Shown here piece after piece: positions 33,354 through 41,285 of a DNA stretch of 64,000 nt. Below the pieces are notes generated by a model. The model was not told the origin of the DNA and did not search any database. It saw nothing but the letters and a program-made list of their open reading frames with translations. Position 1 is the first letter of the stretch, and the number at the start of each line of letters is the position of its first letter. The stretch is from Mycolicibacterium phlei (lineage in GTDB: Bacteria > Actinomycetota > Actinomycetes > Mycobacteriales > Mycobacteriaceae). Position numbers and translations under genes: made by a program. Location of the stretch: NCBI RefSeq assembly GCF_001583415.1, contig NZ_CP014475.1, positions 3,906,001 to 3,970,000 on the forward strand, written 5' to 3'.

Positions 33354-34886
33354 TTATGCGGCGACGAGTTCGCGGTGGACGTGGGCAAGCACCCGGGGCA
33401 GGTCCTCGACGCGGCGGATGCGCTGGGACCGCCTGGGCCCGAACACCTCCGGCAGCGGATCCACCCGGGTGGGACCGACCCCGATGTAGTAGATCGAGAC
33501 GCCGGCCTCGGCCGCCTCCTCGACCGCGTGCGCGGCGTCGGCCCAGGCGTAGCGGCCCTCGTAACCCTCGTCGGAGATCAGGCCGTCGCCGATGACGATG
33601 AGCAGCCGCCGCTCGGACTGCTGGTCGAGCAGCCGGCTGGTCAGGTGCCGCAGCGGTGCGCCGAGCCGGGTGTAGCCGCCCGCGGTCAGCCCGAGCCGGC
33701 TCGGCGGGACGAAGCGGCGGTCGGTGAAGTCCTTGAGGCAGCTCACCTCGACGCGGTGGCGGGTGTTTCCGGTGAACACGAAGATGCCGTGGCGTTCGCG
33801 CGCGTGGGTCATCGCGCGCGAAAGCGCGTCGGCACAGGCGAGTTCGAGTTTGAAGATCCGCCCGCCGTGCACCCCGAGCGAGGAGCTGCCGTCGAGCAGC
33901 AGCGCGGTGGTGACGTCGCGGCTGCTGGGCAGCAGCTCACGGAAGATACGCGGTTCGATCGCCTCGCCGGTGGCCAGGTCGATGTAGTGACTGACGTACT
34001 GCTCGACGTCGAGATCGGAGCCGTCCTCCAGACGGTTCTTCATCGCCCGGTGGGTGTGCTCCTCGAACCACTTGCGCAGATCCGCGGAAACCCCTTCGGG
34101 ACGGCGGTTCTCGCTCGGGTGGGGCCGTTCGAGCACGGCGACGTGGTCGCGCATGAAGCTCTTGGTCCACTCGTTCCACTCGGGGTACGGGATCCCGGGC
34201 CGGTGCTCGGGGGTGATGTCGAGGTCGTTGTCCTGCGGCCGGCTCGGCGGCGGCAGGTTCGGGTTGCGGACACCGCCGTCGCCGCCGACGGGCACCGAGT
34301 AGGGTCGCGGCATCCGCTTCTGCGTGCTGGTCCACGGCATCCGGCCCAGCGTGCGGCGCAGCTTGTCGGACAGGCCCTGCGGCACGGTGTAGGCCAGCGG
34401 CAGCCGGCCAAGCAACGCGGGCACCGCGGTCGAGCCGTCGCTGCGCGCCAGCGTGACCGCCCGCTCGAGCATCTCCTCGGCGGTGGTCTCGGCGGGCAGC
34501 GGGTCCAGACCCGGTAGCAGGCGGCGCGTCTCCGCCAGCAGGCCCGGCCACGCCTGCGCGAGCCAGCCGAGCGCGACGCGGCCCTCGATCAACGTCAGCG
34601 CCCGCAGCTCACGCGCCGACAGCTCGTTGAGCCGGTACTGCGCGAGCCGCTCCTTGGACGGCGAACACTGCAGCGCGACACCGCATGTCAGCGTGCGCCT
34701 GGTCCAGTCCCGGTCCGGCGACGGGTACGGCACCTGCACGTAGTCCAGCGCGGCGGTGAGGCTGAACGCCCGGTGCTCACCGGTCACCAGGCGCACCCCC
34801 TCCCGCCGCCGATCGCTCAGCGCGACGGCGGTGACGGCGCAGCCGCGCTCGAGCGCCATGGCGTGCGCATCGGACAGGTCGGTCAT
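33354..34886 (-). CDS. VWA-domain protein (CbbO/NorD type)
   Basis: 510 residues. The N-terminal ~280 residues are helical and variable. The C-terminal von Willebrand A domain has the MIDAS motif in LLLDGSSSLG, a GNTRHRVEVSCLKDF segment, Thr in GGYTRLGAPL and the Asp of VIGDGLISDEGYEG. It partners the adjacent MoxR ATPase, as in CbbQ-CbbO and NorQ-NorD. ATG at 34886, 7 nt after the 35-residue ORF; the upstream extension overlaps that ORF. Expected in the cytosol or on the inner membrane face bound to its client. Confidence 0.9.
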   Translation of the reverse strand: MTDLSDAHAMALERGCAVTAVALSDRRREGVRLVTGEHRAFSLTAALDYVQVPYPSPDRDWTRRTLTCGVALQCSPSKERLAQYRLNELSARELRALTLIEGRVALGWLAQAWPGLLAETRRLLPGLDPLPAETTAEEMLERAVTLARSDGSTAVPALLGRLPLAYTVPQGLSDKLRRTLGRMPWTSTQKRMPRPYSVPVGGDGGVRNPNLPPPSRPQDNDLDITPEHRPGIPYPEWNEWTKSFMRDHVAVLERPHPSENRRPEGVSADLRKWFEEHTHRAMKNRLEDGSDLDVEQYVSHYIDLATGEAIEPRIFRELLPSSRDVTTALLLDGSSSLGVHGGRIFKLELACADALSRAMTHARERHGIFVFTGNTRHRVEVSCLKDFTDRRFVPPSRLGLTAGGYTRLGAPLRHLTSRLLDQQSERRLLIVIGDGLISDEGYEGRYAWADAAHAVEEAAEAGVSIYYIGVGPTRVDPLPEVFGPRRSQRIRRVEDLPRVLAHVHRELVAA

Positions 34887-34893
34887 CGCGACG

Positions 34894-35001
34894 TCAGAAG
34901 GTGCCGATGCTGGAGAACATCCAGTACCAGAACCAGATGACGAGTCCCGCTCCACCCCACGCGCCGACGTAGCGCAGTATCTCCCAGATCCAGGCCCACA
35001 C
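34894..35001 (-). CDS. 35-residue Trp-rich membrane miniprotein
   Basis: VWAWIWEILRYVGAWGGAGL followed by VIWFWYWMFSSIGTF. One hydrophobic helix with eight Trp residues. GTG at 35001 lies 6 nt after GAGGAG, an excellent ribosome site, and the next gene follows by 7 nt. It is the first gene after the TetR boxes at 35031-35055. A structural subunit of the membrane complex is the likeliest role. Confidence 0.7.
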   Translation of the reverse strand: MWAWIWEILRYVGAWGGAGLVIWFWYWMFSSIGTF

Positions 35002-35030
35002 GGCGAACTCCTCTGTCGTCGGATCGCTGC

Positions 35031-35055
35031 TGACTCTAGTCAATGAGTTGAGTCA
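35031..35055. promoter_or_regulatory. TetR box 1 (tandem)
   Basis: TGACT-CT-AGTCA (35031-35042, perfect palindrome) and a second copy TGAGT-TG-AGTCA (35044-35055, one mismatch). On the minus strand the first box contains TTGACT, a usable -35. The boxes lie upstream of the 35-residue ORF and VWA/MoxR genes, just after the paralogous membrane gene. Confidence 0.75.
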
Positions 35056-35064
35056 GCGAAAGTG

Positions 35065-35760
35065 TCAGTCCGTGAAGATCTCCCGGTTGACCGAGTGCAG
35101 GTAGGGGATCGCCAGGAACGGCGTGATGTAGAAGATGTCGTAGAGCCACCAGCCGACCACCGGCAGGATCACGCCCGCGTAGCGGACGTCGGCGTACATC
35201 GTCATGTTGAACACGTAGACGCACCAGATCACCACGCCCATCCAGCAGGTGACGATCATCCACTGGTGTCCCCAGCGCTTCATCTGCAGGAACCCGATGC
35301 CCGCGGCGATGCGCATACAGAAGACGGTGAGGATCATGCCGACCTCCATCGCCTTCTCCCCCGGTCCGGCGGCGCCGCCGATCCACAGCTCGTTGTAGTG
35401 CCAGAAGTAGCCGGCATCGAACATCGCGCCCCAGCCGTTCAACAGCACTCGCGCCAGCAGCGTGTGGTGGGCCACGGTGTCCAGCGCCCAGCCGAAGACG
35501 TTGATCGCGGCGTCGACGATGACCAGGTAGCCCAGCAGCGTGACCAGCATGGGCCGCACCGTCAGGCCCTCACGGGCGGCCTGGCGCAGAATCCAGACAC
35601 CCCGCAGGAACAGCGGCAGCCCGAAGATCCCGAGCGCCGCGGTGCCGATCAACACGCTGCCGGCGATGAGCCACCTGTCGGCCTGGCGCTGTACCTGGCG
35701 CGAGCGCTCCATGTGCTCGTCGAGACCAGTGCCTGCCGGGGATTGCACAGACGGGGTCAC
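35065..35760 (-). CDS. Multi-span membrane protein B of a paralogous pair
   Basis: 231 residues, paralogue of the 31726-32415 protein with the same spans and conserved blocks (MFDAGYFWHYNELW, WGHQWMIVTCWMG, GWWLYDIFYITPFLAI, HSVNREIFTD). GTG at 35760 follows GGAGGTGACCC. Three kilobases separate the two copies with the chaperone pair between them, so they probably arose by duplication and may form a heterodimer. Family not recognised. It is preceded by TetR box 2 and is the first structural gene after the regulator. Confidence 0.78.
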   Translation of the reverse strand: MTPSVQSPAGTGLDEHMERSRQVQRQADRWLIAGSVLIGTAALGIFGLPLFLRGVWILRQAAREGLTVRPMLVTLLGYLVIVDAAINVFGWALDTVAHHTLLARVLLNGWGAMFDAGYFWHYNELWIGGAAGPGEKAMEVGMILTVFCMRIAAGIGFLQMKRWGHQWMIVTCWMGVVIWCVYVFNMTMYADVRYAGVILPVVGWWLYDIFYITPFLAIPYLHSVNREIFTD

Positions 35761-35805
35761 GGGTCACCTCCCTGCATCGCCCAGGCCTGAGCTTTACAGT
35801 GAGAC

Positions 35806-35817
35806 TGACTTTAGTCA
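35806..35817. promoter_or_regulatory. TetR box 2
   Basis: TGACT-TT-AGTCA, perfect palindrome, overlapping the stop codon of the TetR gene and 46 nt upstream of the GTG of membrane protein B. On the minus strand it supplies TTGACT as a -35, with TAAAGC 16 nt downstream as a weak -10. Confidence 0.75.
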
Positions 35818-36417
35818 ACCACGAACTTCGATACCGCGAAGCGTCTGCGTGACGTAGTCGTCGATCATCGAGCTCTGATTGGGCCACGCGTGCGTGGTGG
35901 TCAGCAGCGCGTACAGGCCCAGCAGGAAGAACACCGCACTGTTGAGCGGGTTGACCTCCGCGGCGACGTGACCGGACTTCTGCGCCCGCCCGATCTCCTC
36001 GGCCAGCCGCACCACGACGGGGTGCTCGTGACTCTCGTCGGCCGGACGTGTCTGCGAGAAGTGCAGTGCCAGAAAGTCTTTGAACAGCAGCGCGCCGAGC
36101 CGCCGTTCCAGGCCGAGCACCAGCCGCACGGCCTCCTCGAGGATCTCGCGCAGTGTGTGCTTTCCGTCGGCGAACCGGCCGAGCTGTTTGGCGATGCGCT
36201 CCTCCTCCCGGCGCTCGAGCTCGAGCAGCACGTGCTGCTTGGTCGGGAAGTGGAAGAAGAAGGTGCCGTGCGCGACCCCCGCGGCCGCGACAATGGCCCC
36301 CACGTCGGCGTCGGCCATCCCGGCGCGCTTGAACTCCGCGATGGCCGCCCCCATGAGCCGCTCCCGCGTCTGCAGGCGTTTCGCCTCGCGCGCTGAGGGT
36401 TTGTCGACCACGGCCAT
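35815..36417 (-). CDS. TetR-family transcriptional regulator
   Basis: 200 residues. HTH region TRERLMGAAIAEFKRAGMAD, VGAIVAAAGVAHGTFFFHFP, TKQHVLLEL is clear, followed by a helical ligand domain ending in MIDDYVTQTLRGIEV. ATG at 36417; longer frames lie in the promoter. TGACT-NN-AGTCA boxes flank it on both sides and recur at 35031, so it is the likely repressor of its own gene, the membrane/chaperone/P450 operon and the divergent SDR. The inducer is probably the hydrophobic substrate or its CoA ester. Confidence 0.93.
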   Translation of the reverse strand: MAVVDKPSAREAKRLQTRERLMGAAIAEFKRAGMADADVGAIVAAAGVAHGTFFFHFPTKQHVLLELERREEERIAKQLGRFADGKHTLREILEEAVRLVLGLERRLGALLFKDFLALHFSQTRPADESHEHPVVVRLAEEIGRAQKSGHVAAEVNPLNSAVFFLLGLYALLTTTHAWPNQSSMIDDYVTQTLRGIEVRG

Positions 36418-36460
36418 GTCCCCGACCTTATCAACAGCACCGGGTCTTGACACCTGTGAT

Positions 36461-36472
36461 TGACTTCGGTCA
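36461..36472. promoter_or_regulatory. TetR box 3 in the divergent TetR-SDR promoter
   Basis: TGACT-TC-GGTCA, one mismatch, with a half-site TTGACTGA at 36475. A TTGACA at 36447-36452 may be the -35 for the SDR gene. Confidence 0.6.
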
Positions 36473-36492
36473 GTTTGACTGAGGAGACAGCA

Positions 36493-37281
36493 ATGGCGCT
36501 GGAGCAGTTCAATCTCGAGGGACAGGTCGCGATCGTCACCGGCGCGGGCAAGGGCGTCGGCCAGGGCATCGCGCGGGTACTGGCCGAGGCGGGGGCGACG
36601 GTCGTCGGCACAGCGCGCACCGAATCCGACATCGTCGCCACGATCCAGGGCATCGAGGACGCCGGCGGGAAAGGGCTCGCACTGGTCGCCGACGCGATGA
36701 GCCGCCCCGACGGCGAACGGGTCGTCAACACCACGATGGAACGGTTCGGCCGCATCGACATCCTGATCAACAACGTGGGCGGCTCCAAGTACGCCCGCTT
36801 CCTCGACATCACCGACGAGGACTTCCGGTTGACGTTCGACTGGTGCGTGACATCGGCGTTCATCATGAGCCAGTTGTGCGCGCCGCACATGCTCGACGCG
36901 GGCCACGGGTCGATCGTCAACATCTCCTCGGGCTCAGCACGTTTCGGCATCCGGGCGCTGACCGCATACTGCACCGCCAAGGGCGCGCTGGAAGCCTTGA
37001 CGCGCGCCATGGCACAGGAGCTGGCCCCGAAGGTCCGGGTCAACGCGATCGCGCTGGGTTCCTTCGCCACCGACGGGCTGCAGAGCAGCCTCGATCTGAT
37101 GCCGGGCTCGCTGGAGGCGATGCTGGACAAGACGCCGCTGCACCGGCTCGGCAACGTCGAGGACCTGGGCCGGCTGTGCGTCTACCTGGCCACCCGCGAC
37201 TGCTACGCCACCAACGCGATCTTCCACGTCGACGGCGGTATCGACTCGAACAACTCGCCGCTGCCGATCCCCGACTACTGA
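36493..37281 (+). CDS. SDR family oxidoreductase
   Basis: 262 residues: VTGAGKGVGQGIA cofactor motif, NNVGG, catalytic Ser in IVNISSGSARFG and YCTAKGALEA with the Tyr/Lys pair. The C-terminal segment HVDGGIDSNNSPLPIPDY is longer than the usual VDGG ending. ATG at 36493 after GAGGAG. Divergent from TetR and behind TetR box 3. It precedes a DapB-like dehydrogenase by 16 nt. It is probably the alcohol dehydrogenase step that follows P450 hydroxylation. Confidence 0.9.
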   Translation: MALEQFNLEGQVAIVTGAGKGVGQGIARVLAEAGATVVGTARTESDIVATIQGIEDAGGKGLALVADAMSRPDGERVVNTTMERFGRIDILINNVGGSKYARFLDITDEDFRLTFDWCVTSAFIMSQLCAPHMLDAGHGSIVNISSGSARFGIRALTAYCTAKGALEALTRAMAQELAPKVRVNAIALGSFATDGLQSSLDLMPGSLEAMLDKTPLHRLGNVEDLGRLCVYLATRDCYATNAIFHVDGGIDSNNSPLPIPDY

Positions 37282-37297
37282 CCGAACGGAGCGCCGA

Positions 37298-38371
37298 ATG
37301 CGCAGAGTTGTCCAGTTCTCCACCGGTAACGTCGGCCAGCACTCGCTTCGGGCGCTGATCGGCAGGCCCGATCTGGAGCTGGTCGGGGTGCACGCCGCCA
37401 GCCCCGAGAAGATCGGCCGCGACGCCGCCGAGCTGTGCGGGCTGAGCGAGCCGACCGGTGTCGTCGCGACCGACGACATCGACGCGCTGATCGCCCTGAA
37501 ACCCGACTGCGTGGTCTACACCGCGCTGGGCGAGACGCGGCCCATCGAGGCGATGGAACAGATGGCGAGGTTCCTCGCCGCGGGCATCAACGTAGTGGGG
37601 ACGTCACTGGTGTGGCTGGTCACCCCGCGGCATGCCGACGAGTGGCTGCGTGGCCCGCTGGAGGCCGCCTGCGCCGAGGGCAATTCGTCGCTGTACGTCA
37701 ACGGGATCGACCCCGGATACTCCTCGGACACCTCGGTGTTCGCGGCGCTGAGCCTTGTAACCCGCGCGGAGTCGGTGACCGTGCAGGAGACCTTCGACTA
37801 CGGCAACTACGACGACTACGAGTACACCGGCACCGCAATGGGTTTCGGCAGTAAGCCGGGTGACGAGCCGGCGATGGCGTTCCAGCCGGGTGTGATCACC
37901 GCGATGTTCGGCAGCCTGGTCCGCAACATCGGCGGCCACCTCGGCGTCCAACTCGACGAGGTCACCGAGCGTTGCGAGCCGTGGTACACCGACGAACAGA
38001 TCGAGTGCCGGATGATGACCGTCGAACCCGGCGGGTTGGCCGCGGTGCGGTTCGCCGCGGTGGGGCTGCGCGGCGGTACCCCCGTGATCACTGTCGAGCA
38101 CACCACCCGGCTGACCCCGGCGGCGGCACCGGACTGGGAGTACCCGCCGGAGGGCCACTCCGGGGTGCACAAGGTGATCATCGAGGGCGAGCCGCGGGTG
38201 GAGGTGAACACGCTGCTGTCGCATCCCACGCTCGACGTCACCGAGGCCGGCTGCGTCTCCACCGCGGCACGCGCCGTCAACGCGATCGACTGGGTGTGCC
38301 GCGCGCCGGCGGGGCTGATCTCGGTGGACCAGATCCCCGCCAACGAGCTCGTGCGCGGCCTGATGTGGTGA
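37298..38371 (+). CDS. DapB-like NAD(P)-dependent dehydrogenase
   Basis: 357 residues: Rossmann start VVQFSTGNVGQHSLRALIG, CGLSEPTGVVATDDIDALIA, KPDCVVYTAL, LEAACAEGNSSLYVNGIDPG. It is the intact paralogue of the interrupted gene at 29027-30076. Mycobacteria hold many such proteins annotated as dihydrodipicolinate-reductase-like or amine/diaminopimelate dehydrogenases, with substrates mostly unknown. ATG at 37298. It shares the SDR transcript, so it is likely under the same TetR control. Confidence 0.88.
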   Translation: MRRVVQFSTGNVGQHSLRALIGRPDLELVGVHAASPEKIGRDAAELCGLSEPTGVVATDDIDALIALKPDCVVYTALGETRPIEAMEQMARFLAAGINVVGTSLVWLVTPRHADEWLRGPLEAACAEGNSSLYVNGIDPGYSSDTSVFAALSLVTRAESVTVQETFDYGNYDDYEYTGTAMGFGSKPGDEPAMAFQPGVITAMFGSLVRNIGGHLGVQLDEVTERCEPWYTDEQIECRMMTVEPGGLAAVRFAAVGLRGGTPVITVEHTTRLTPAAAPDWEYPPEGHSGVHKVIIEGEPRVEVNTLLSHPTLDVTEAGCVSTAARAVNAIDWVCRAPAGLISVDQIPANELVRGLMW

Positions 38372-38389
38372 CCGTCCAGGCCTGACCGA

Positions 38390-39664
38390 TCACGCCTTGG
38401 CCAGCTGCTTCTCCTCGTAACGGCGACGCCACTCGGCGCGCGACCGGATCGAGACGTCGACGTCGGTCGCCTTGGCACGCAACGCCGCAACCGTCGCCTG
38501 CGAGCGCGGAGTGTGCGCGAACGGATCCCAGGAGAAGAACCGGCAGGCGTTCTCCCAGGTGATCTTGTTGATGTCGGAGGCGTCGGCGCCTGCGCCGGTG
38601 AGCTCGGCGAGCACCTGCTCGGGCGCGTCCGGCCAGAAACAGTCGCTGTGCGGGTAGTCGCACTCCCACGCGATGATGTCGATGCCGATCTCGTGGCGCA
38701 GCTTCAGCGACGTCTTGTCGGTGACGTAGCAGGCTAGCGAGTGCTCGCGGAACACCTCCGAGGGCAGCTTGTTACCGAAGTCGCGGCGCAGCCACTTCTG
38801 GTTGGTGTAGTGCCGGTCGCTGCGGTCCAGATAGAACGGGATCCAGCCGATACCACCCTCGGAGAACGCGAATTTCAGGTCCGGGTAGTTGCGCATCGCC
38901 GGCCCCCACAGCAGATCCTGCGCGCACATCGCCGAGACCTGGGTGGCGAGGATGATCAGGTTGTCGATCGGCGCGTTGGGCGCCATGCTGATCGCGCCGA
39001 AGCCGGTGCCGATGTGCAGGCACATCACCACGTTCTCCTCGGACAGGGTGCGGAACACCGGACCCCAGTAGTCCTCGTCGTGGTAGCTCGGAAGACCTTC
39101 CAGGTGCGGCAGTTCCGGCATCGTCACCGCACGGCAGCCCTTGGCCGCCACCCGGCGGATCTCCGCGCACATGCCCTCGGGAGTCCAGGTCGGCAGGATC
39201 GCGATCGGGATGAAGCGGCCCGGATACGAACCGGCCCACTCGTCGATGTGCCAGTCGTTGTAGGCCGACACCATCACCAGCGTCACGTCCTCGCGGGTCA
39301 TGTTCAGGTGGCGCGCGGAGAACCCGGTGAACGTCGGGAAGCACATCGAGGCCAGGATGCCGTTGCGGTTCATGTCGCGGACCCGCTCGTGCACGTCGTA
39401 GACACCCGGGCGCATCTCGGCGAAACCGGCGGGGTCGCGGCCCCACTCCTCGGCGGGCCACGACACCACGGCGTTGAGCCCGCTGACCCCCTGCGGCCGA
39501 CCCTGGTACATCCACTGGTCGACGCCCCGTTCGTCGGTGACGACGATCGGCGCCTGGTCCTTGTACTTCTCCGGGACGTGGCGCAGGAACATGTCGGGCG
39601 GTTCCACCACGTGATCGTCGATGCTCACCAGGATCAGGTCGTCGGGGCGCAGGGTTTCGCTCAT
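38390..39664 (-). CDS. Amidohydrolase (amidohydrolase-2 family, metal-dependent)
   Basis: 424 residues. LVSIDDHVVEPPDMF places the DxH metal motif at the N-terminus; further His/Asp sites are MCLHIGTGFG, AFSEGGIGWIPF and WECDYPHSD. This is the ACMSD/LigY-like branch, often decarboxylases or C-C hydrolases of ring-cleavage products. ATG at 39664; the longer frame crosses the divergent promoter. It faces the AraC gene across 25 nt and converges with the dehydrogenase. Confidence 0.88.
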   Translation of the reverse strand: MSETLRPDDLILVSIDDHVVEPPDMFLRHVPEKYKDQAPIVVTDERGVDQWMYQGRPQGVSGLNAVVSWPAEEWGRDPAGFAEMRPGVYDVHERVRDMNRNGILASMCFPTFTGFSARHLNMTREDVTLVMVSAYNDWHIDEWAGSYPGRFIPIAILPTWTPEGMCAEIRRVAAKGCRAVTMPELPHLEGLPSYHDEDYWGPVFRTLSEENVVMCLHIGTGFGAISMAPNAPIDNLIILATQVSAMCAQDLLWGPAMRNYPDLKFAFSEGGIGWIPFYLDRSDRHYTNQKWLRRDFGNKLPSEVFREHSLACYVTDKTSLKLRHEIGIDIIAWECDYPHSDCFWPDAPEQVLAELTGAGADASDINKITWENACRFFSWDPFAHTPRSQATVAALRAKATDVDVSIRSRAEWRRRYEEKQLAKA

Positions 39665-39689
39665 ATCCCAACTAGTACCGTCTGAGGTT

Positions 39690-40547
39690 GTGACCGTCTC
39701 TGCGCGATCGGACACACCTTTGTCCGGTTCGGCCAACCTTGCCGGGCGGCGCCGCGTCATCGACCTGCGGCGCGGCGGCTCAGCGCTCGCCGGCAGCTAC
39801 CTCTACCACGGCGACGAGCTGGTCACCGGATGGCACTCGCACGACGTGCACCAGATCGAGTACGCGATCGGCGGCGTCGTCGAGGTGGAGACCGACACCG
39901 CGCACTACCTGCTGCCGCCCCAGCAGGCCGCCTGGATCCCGGTGGGCCTGGAACACCAGGCCAGGATGAATCCCGACGTGAGAACCGTTGCGGTGATGTT
40001 CGATCCGCAGCTGATCGCGCACGGCGGCGACCGCGCGCGGATCCTGGCGGTGTCCCCACTGATCCGCGAGATGATGATCTACGCGCTGCGCTGGCCCATC
40101 GACCGCGCGGTGGACTCCCCCGACGAGGAGGCGGTGTCGGAGGCGTTCTTCCGCACGCTGGCCAACCTGGTCACCGAGGCCCTCGACCACGAGGCGCCGT
40201 TGAGCCTGCCGACCTCCGAGCACCCGATCGTCGCCGCGGCGATGGCCTACACCAAGGAGCATCTCGACACCGCGACCGCCGAGGCGGTCAGTCGCGCGGT
40301 GTCGGTGTCGGAGCGCACGCTGCGCCGGCTGTTCCAGGAGTCGATCGGCCTGCCGTGGCGCACCTACCTGCTGCACGCCAGGATGCTGCGGGCGATGGCT
40401 TTGCTGGCGGCGCCCGGGCAATCCGTTCAGGAGACGTCGTCGGCGGTCGGATTCGACAGCCTGAGCTCGTTCACCCGGGCGTTCACCCAGTTCTGCGGGG
40501 AGACCCCGACGAGTTACCGCAAGCGGGTCGGCACGACCGCGTTGTGA
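39690..40547 (+). CDS. AraC-family regulator with N-terminal cupin sensor
   Basis: 285 residues. The N-terminal cupin-like domain has WHSHDVHQIEYAIGG and YLLPPQQAAWIP. The C-terminal double HTH reads ATAEAVSRAVSVSERTLRRL with LPWRTYLLHARM, then VGFDSLSSFTRAFTQFCGET. GTG at 39690 selected because it is the last start before the conserved domain and lies just after the divergent spacer. It probably controls the adjacent amidohydrolase gene, with which it shares a 25-nt promoter region. Confidence 0.88.
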   Translation: MTVSARSDTPLSGSANLAGRRRVIDLRRGGSALAGSYLYHGDELVTGWHSHDVHQIEYAIGGVVEVETDTAHYLLPPQQAAWIPVGLEHQARMNPDVRTVAVMFDPQLIAHGGDRARILAVSPLIREMMIYALRWPIDRAVDSPDEEAVSEAFFRTLANLVTEALDHEAPLSLPTSEHPIVAAAMAYTKEHLDTATAEAVSRAVSVSERTLRRLFQESIGLPWRTYLLHARMLRAMALLAAPGQSVQETSSAVGFDSLSSFTRAFTQFCGETPTSYRKRVGTTAL

Positions 40548-41159
40548 CTACGGCTCCGGCTGCCGCATCTGCCCTTCGCGCAGCAGGTCGCTGGTGGCCT
40601 CCTGCCAGCGCTGCAACTGTTCGGGCGTCTCGAAGGGCTCCGGCAGGTGGCGGTCGATGTGCGCCCGCAGTACCCACGCGCCCAACGCCAGGATCAACGG
40701 GTTGAGCACGCTCCACGTCGGATCGAGATCGGGGCGGGTCAGGCCGAGCTCGGCGCGGTCGCGCCACCGCTTGACGCCCATCTCGGCCAGCATGTCGAAC
40801 ACCTGCCCGCCGAGCGCGCTGCCTTCGGTGAGGGCCTGCCCGATATAGGCGCAGACCAGGGGTTCGTCGGTGATCAGCGAGGTGATCTGACTGCCGACCT
40901 GACCGATCGAGTCGGCGGGCGGTTCCGGAACCGGCCGGGCGAGTGCCGTTTTGAGCACGCGCAGCACATGGTCATCCACCGCCTTGATGAGATTCGCCTT
41001 GGTGGCGAAGTGGTGCTGGACCATGCCCAGCGATACGCCGGCCTCGGACGCCACCAGGCGTAACGACGTGGCCGCCGTCCCGCGGGCGGCGAAAAGCCGC
41101 AGCGCTGCCTCGCGGATCCGGTCGACGCCGGGACGCTCATCGGGGCCGGGGGCCGACAT
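40548..41159 (-). CDS. TetR-family transcriptional regulator
   Basis: 203 residues. HTH: IREAALRLFAARGTAATSLR, LVASEAGVSLGMVQHHF, ATKANLIKAVDDHVL. ATG at 41159 (a GTG one codon earlier is possible). Stop adjoins the AraC stop, so the genes converge without spacing. Two palindromes CGATAC-N4-GTATCG lie 43-80 nt upstream and are its probable operators, shared with the divergent WhiB-like gene. Confidence 0.9.
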   Translation of the reverse strand: MSAPGPDERPGVDRIREAALRLFAARGTAATSLRLVASEAGVSLGMVQHHFATKANLIKAVDDHVLRVLKTALARPVPEPPADSIGQVGSQITSLITDEPLVCAYIGQALTEGSALGGQVFDMLAEMGVKRWRDRAELGLTRPDLDPTWSVLNPLILALGAWVLRAHIDRHLPEPFETPEQLQRWQEATSDLLREGQMRQPEP

Positions 41160-41201
41160 CACGACCTGCCCGTGAGGATGTGCACCCTCTCACAATATCC
41201 A

Positions 41202-41239
41202 ATACAGCTGTATCGTAAGAATGCGATACAGGCGTATCG
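41202..41239. promoter_or_regulatory. Tandem palindromic operators between TetR and WhiB genes
   Basis: CGATAC-AGGC-GTATCG (41224-41239, perfect) and CAATAC-AGCT-GTATCG (41200-41215, one mismatch), 24 bp centre to centre, about two helical turns. They sit between divergent TetR and WhiB6-like genes. Confidence 0.8.
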
Positions 41240-41285
41240 TCGGGTGTGCCGGCAAGCTACCCCGTGGTAACCGAGAGGAGATCCG

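Noticed and set aside
31726..35760. Membrane pair as AmoC/PmoC-type monooxygenase subunits
   Set aside because: The D-x3-H-x12-H copper motif of PmoC/AmoC is absent and no A or B subunit genes are nearby.
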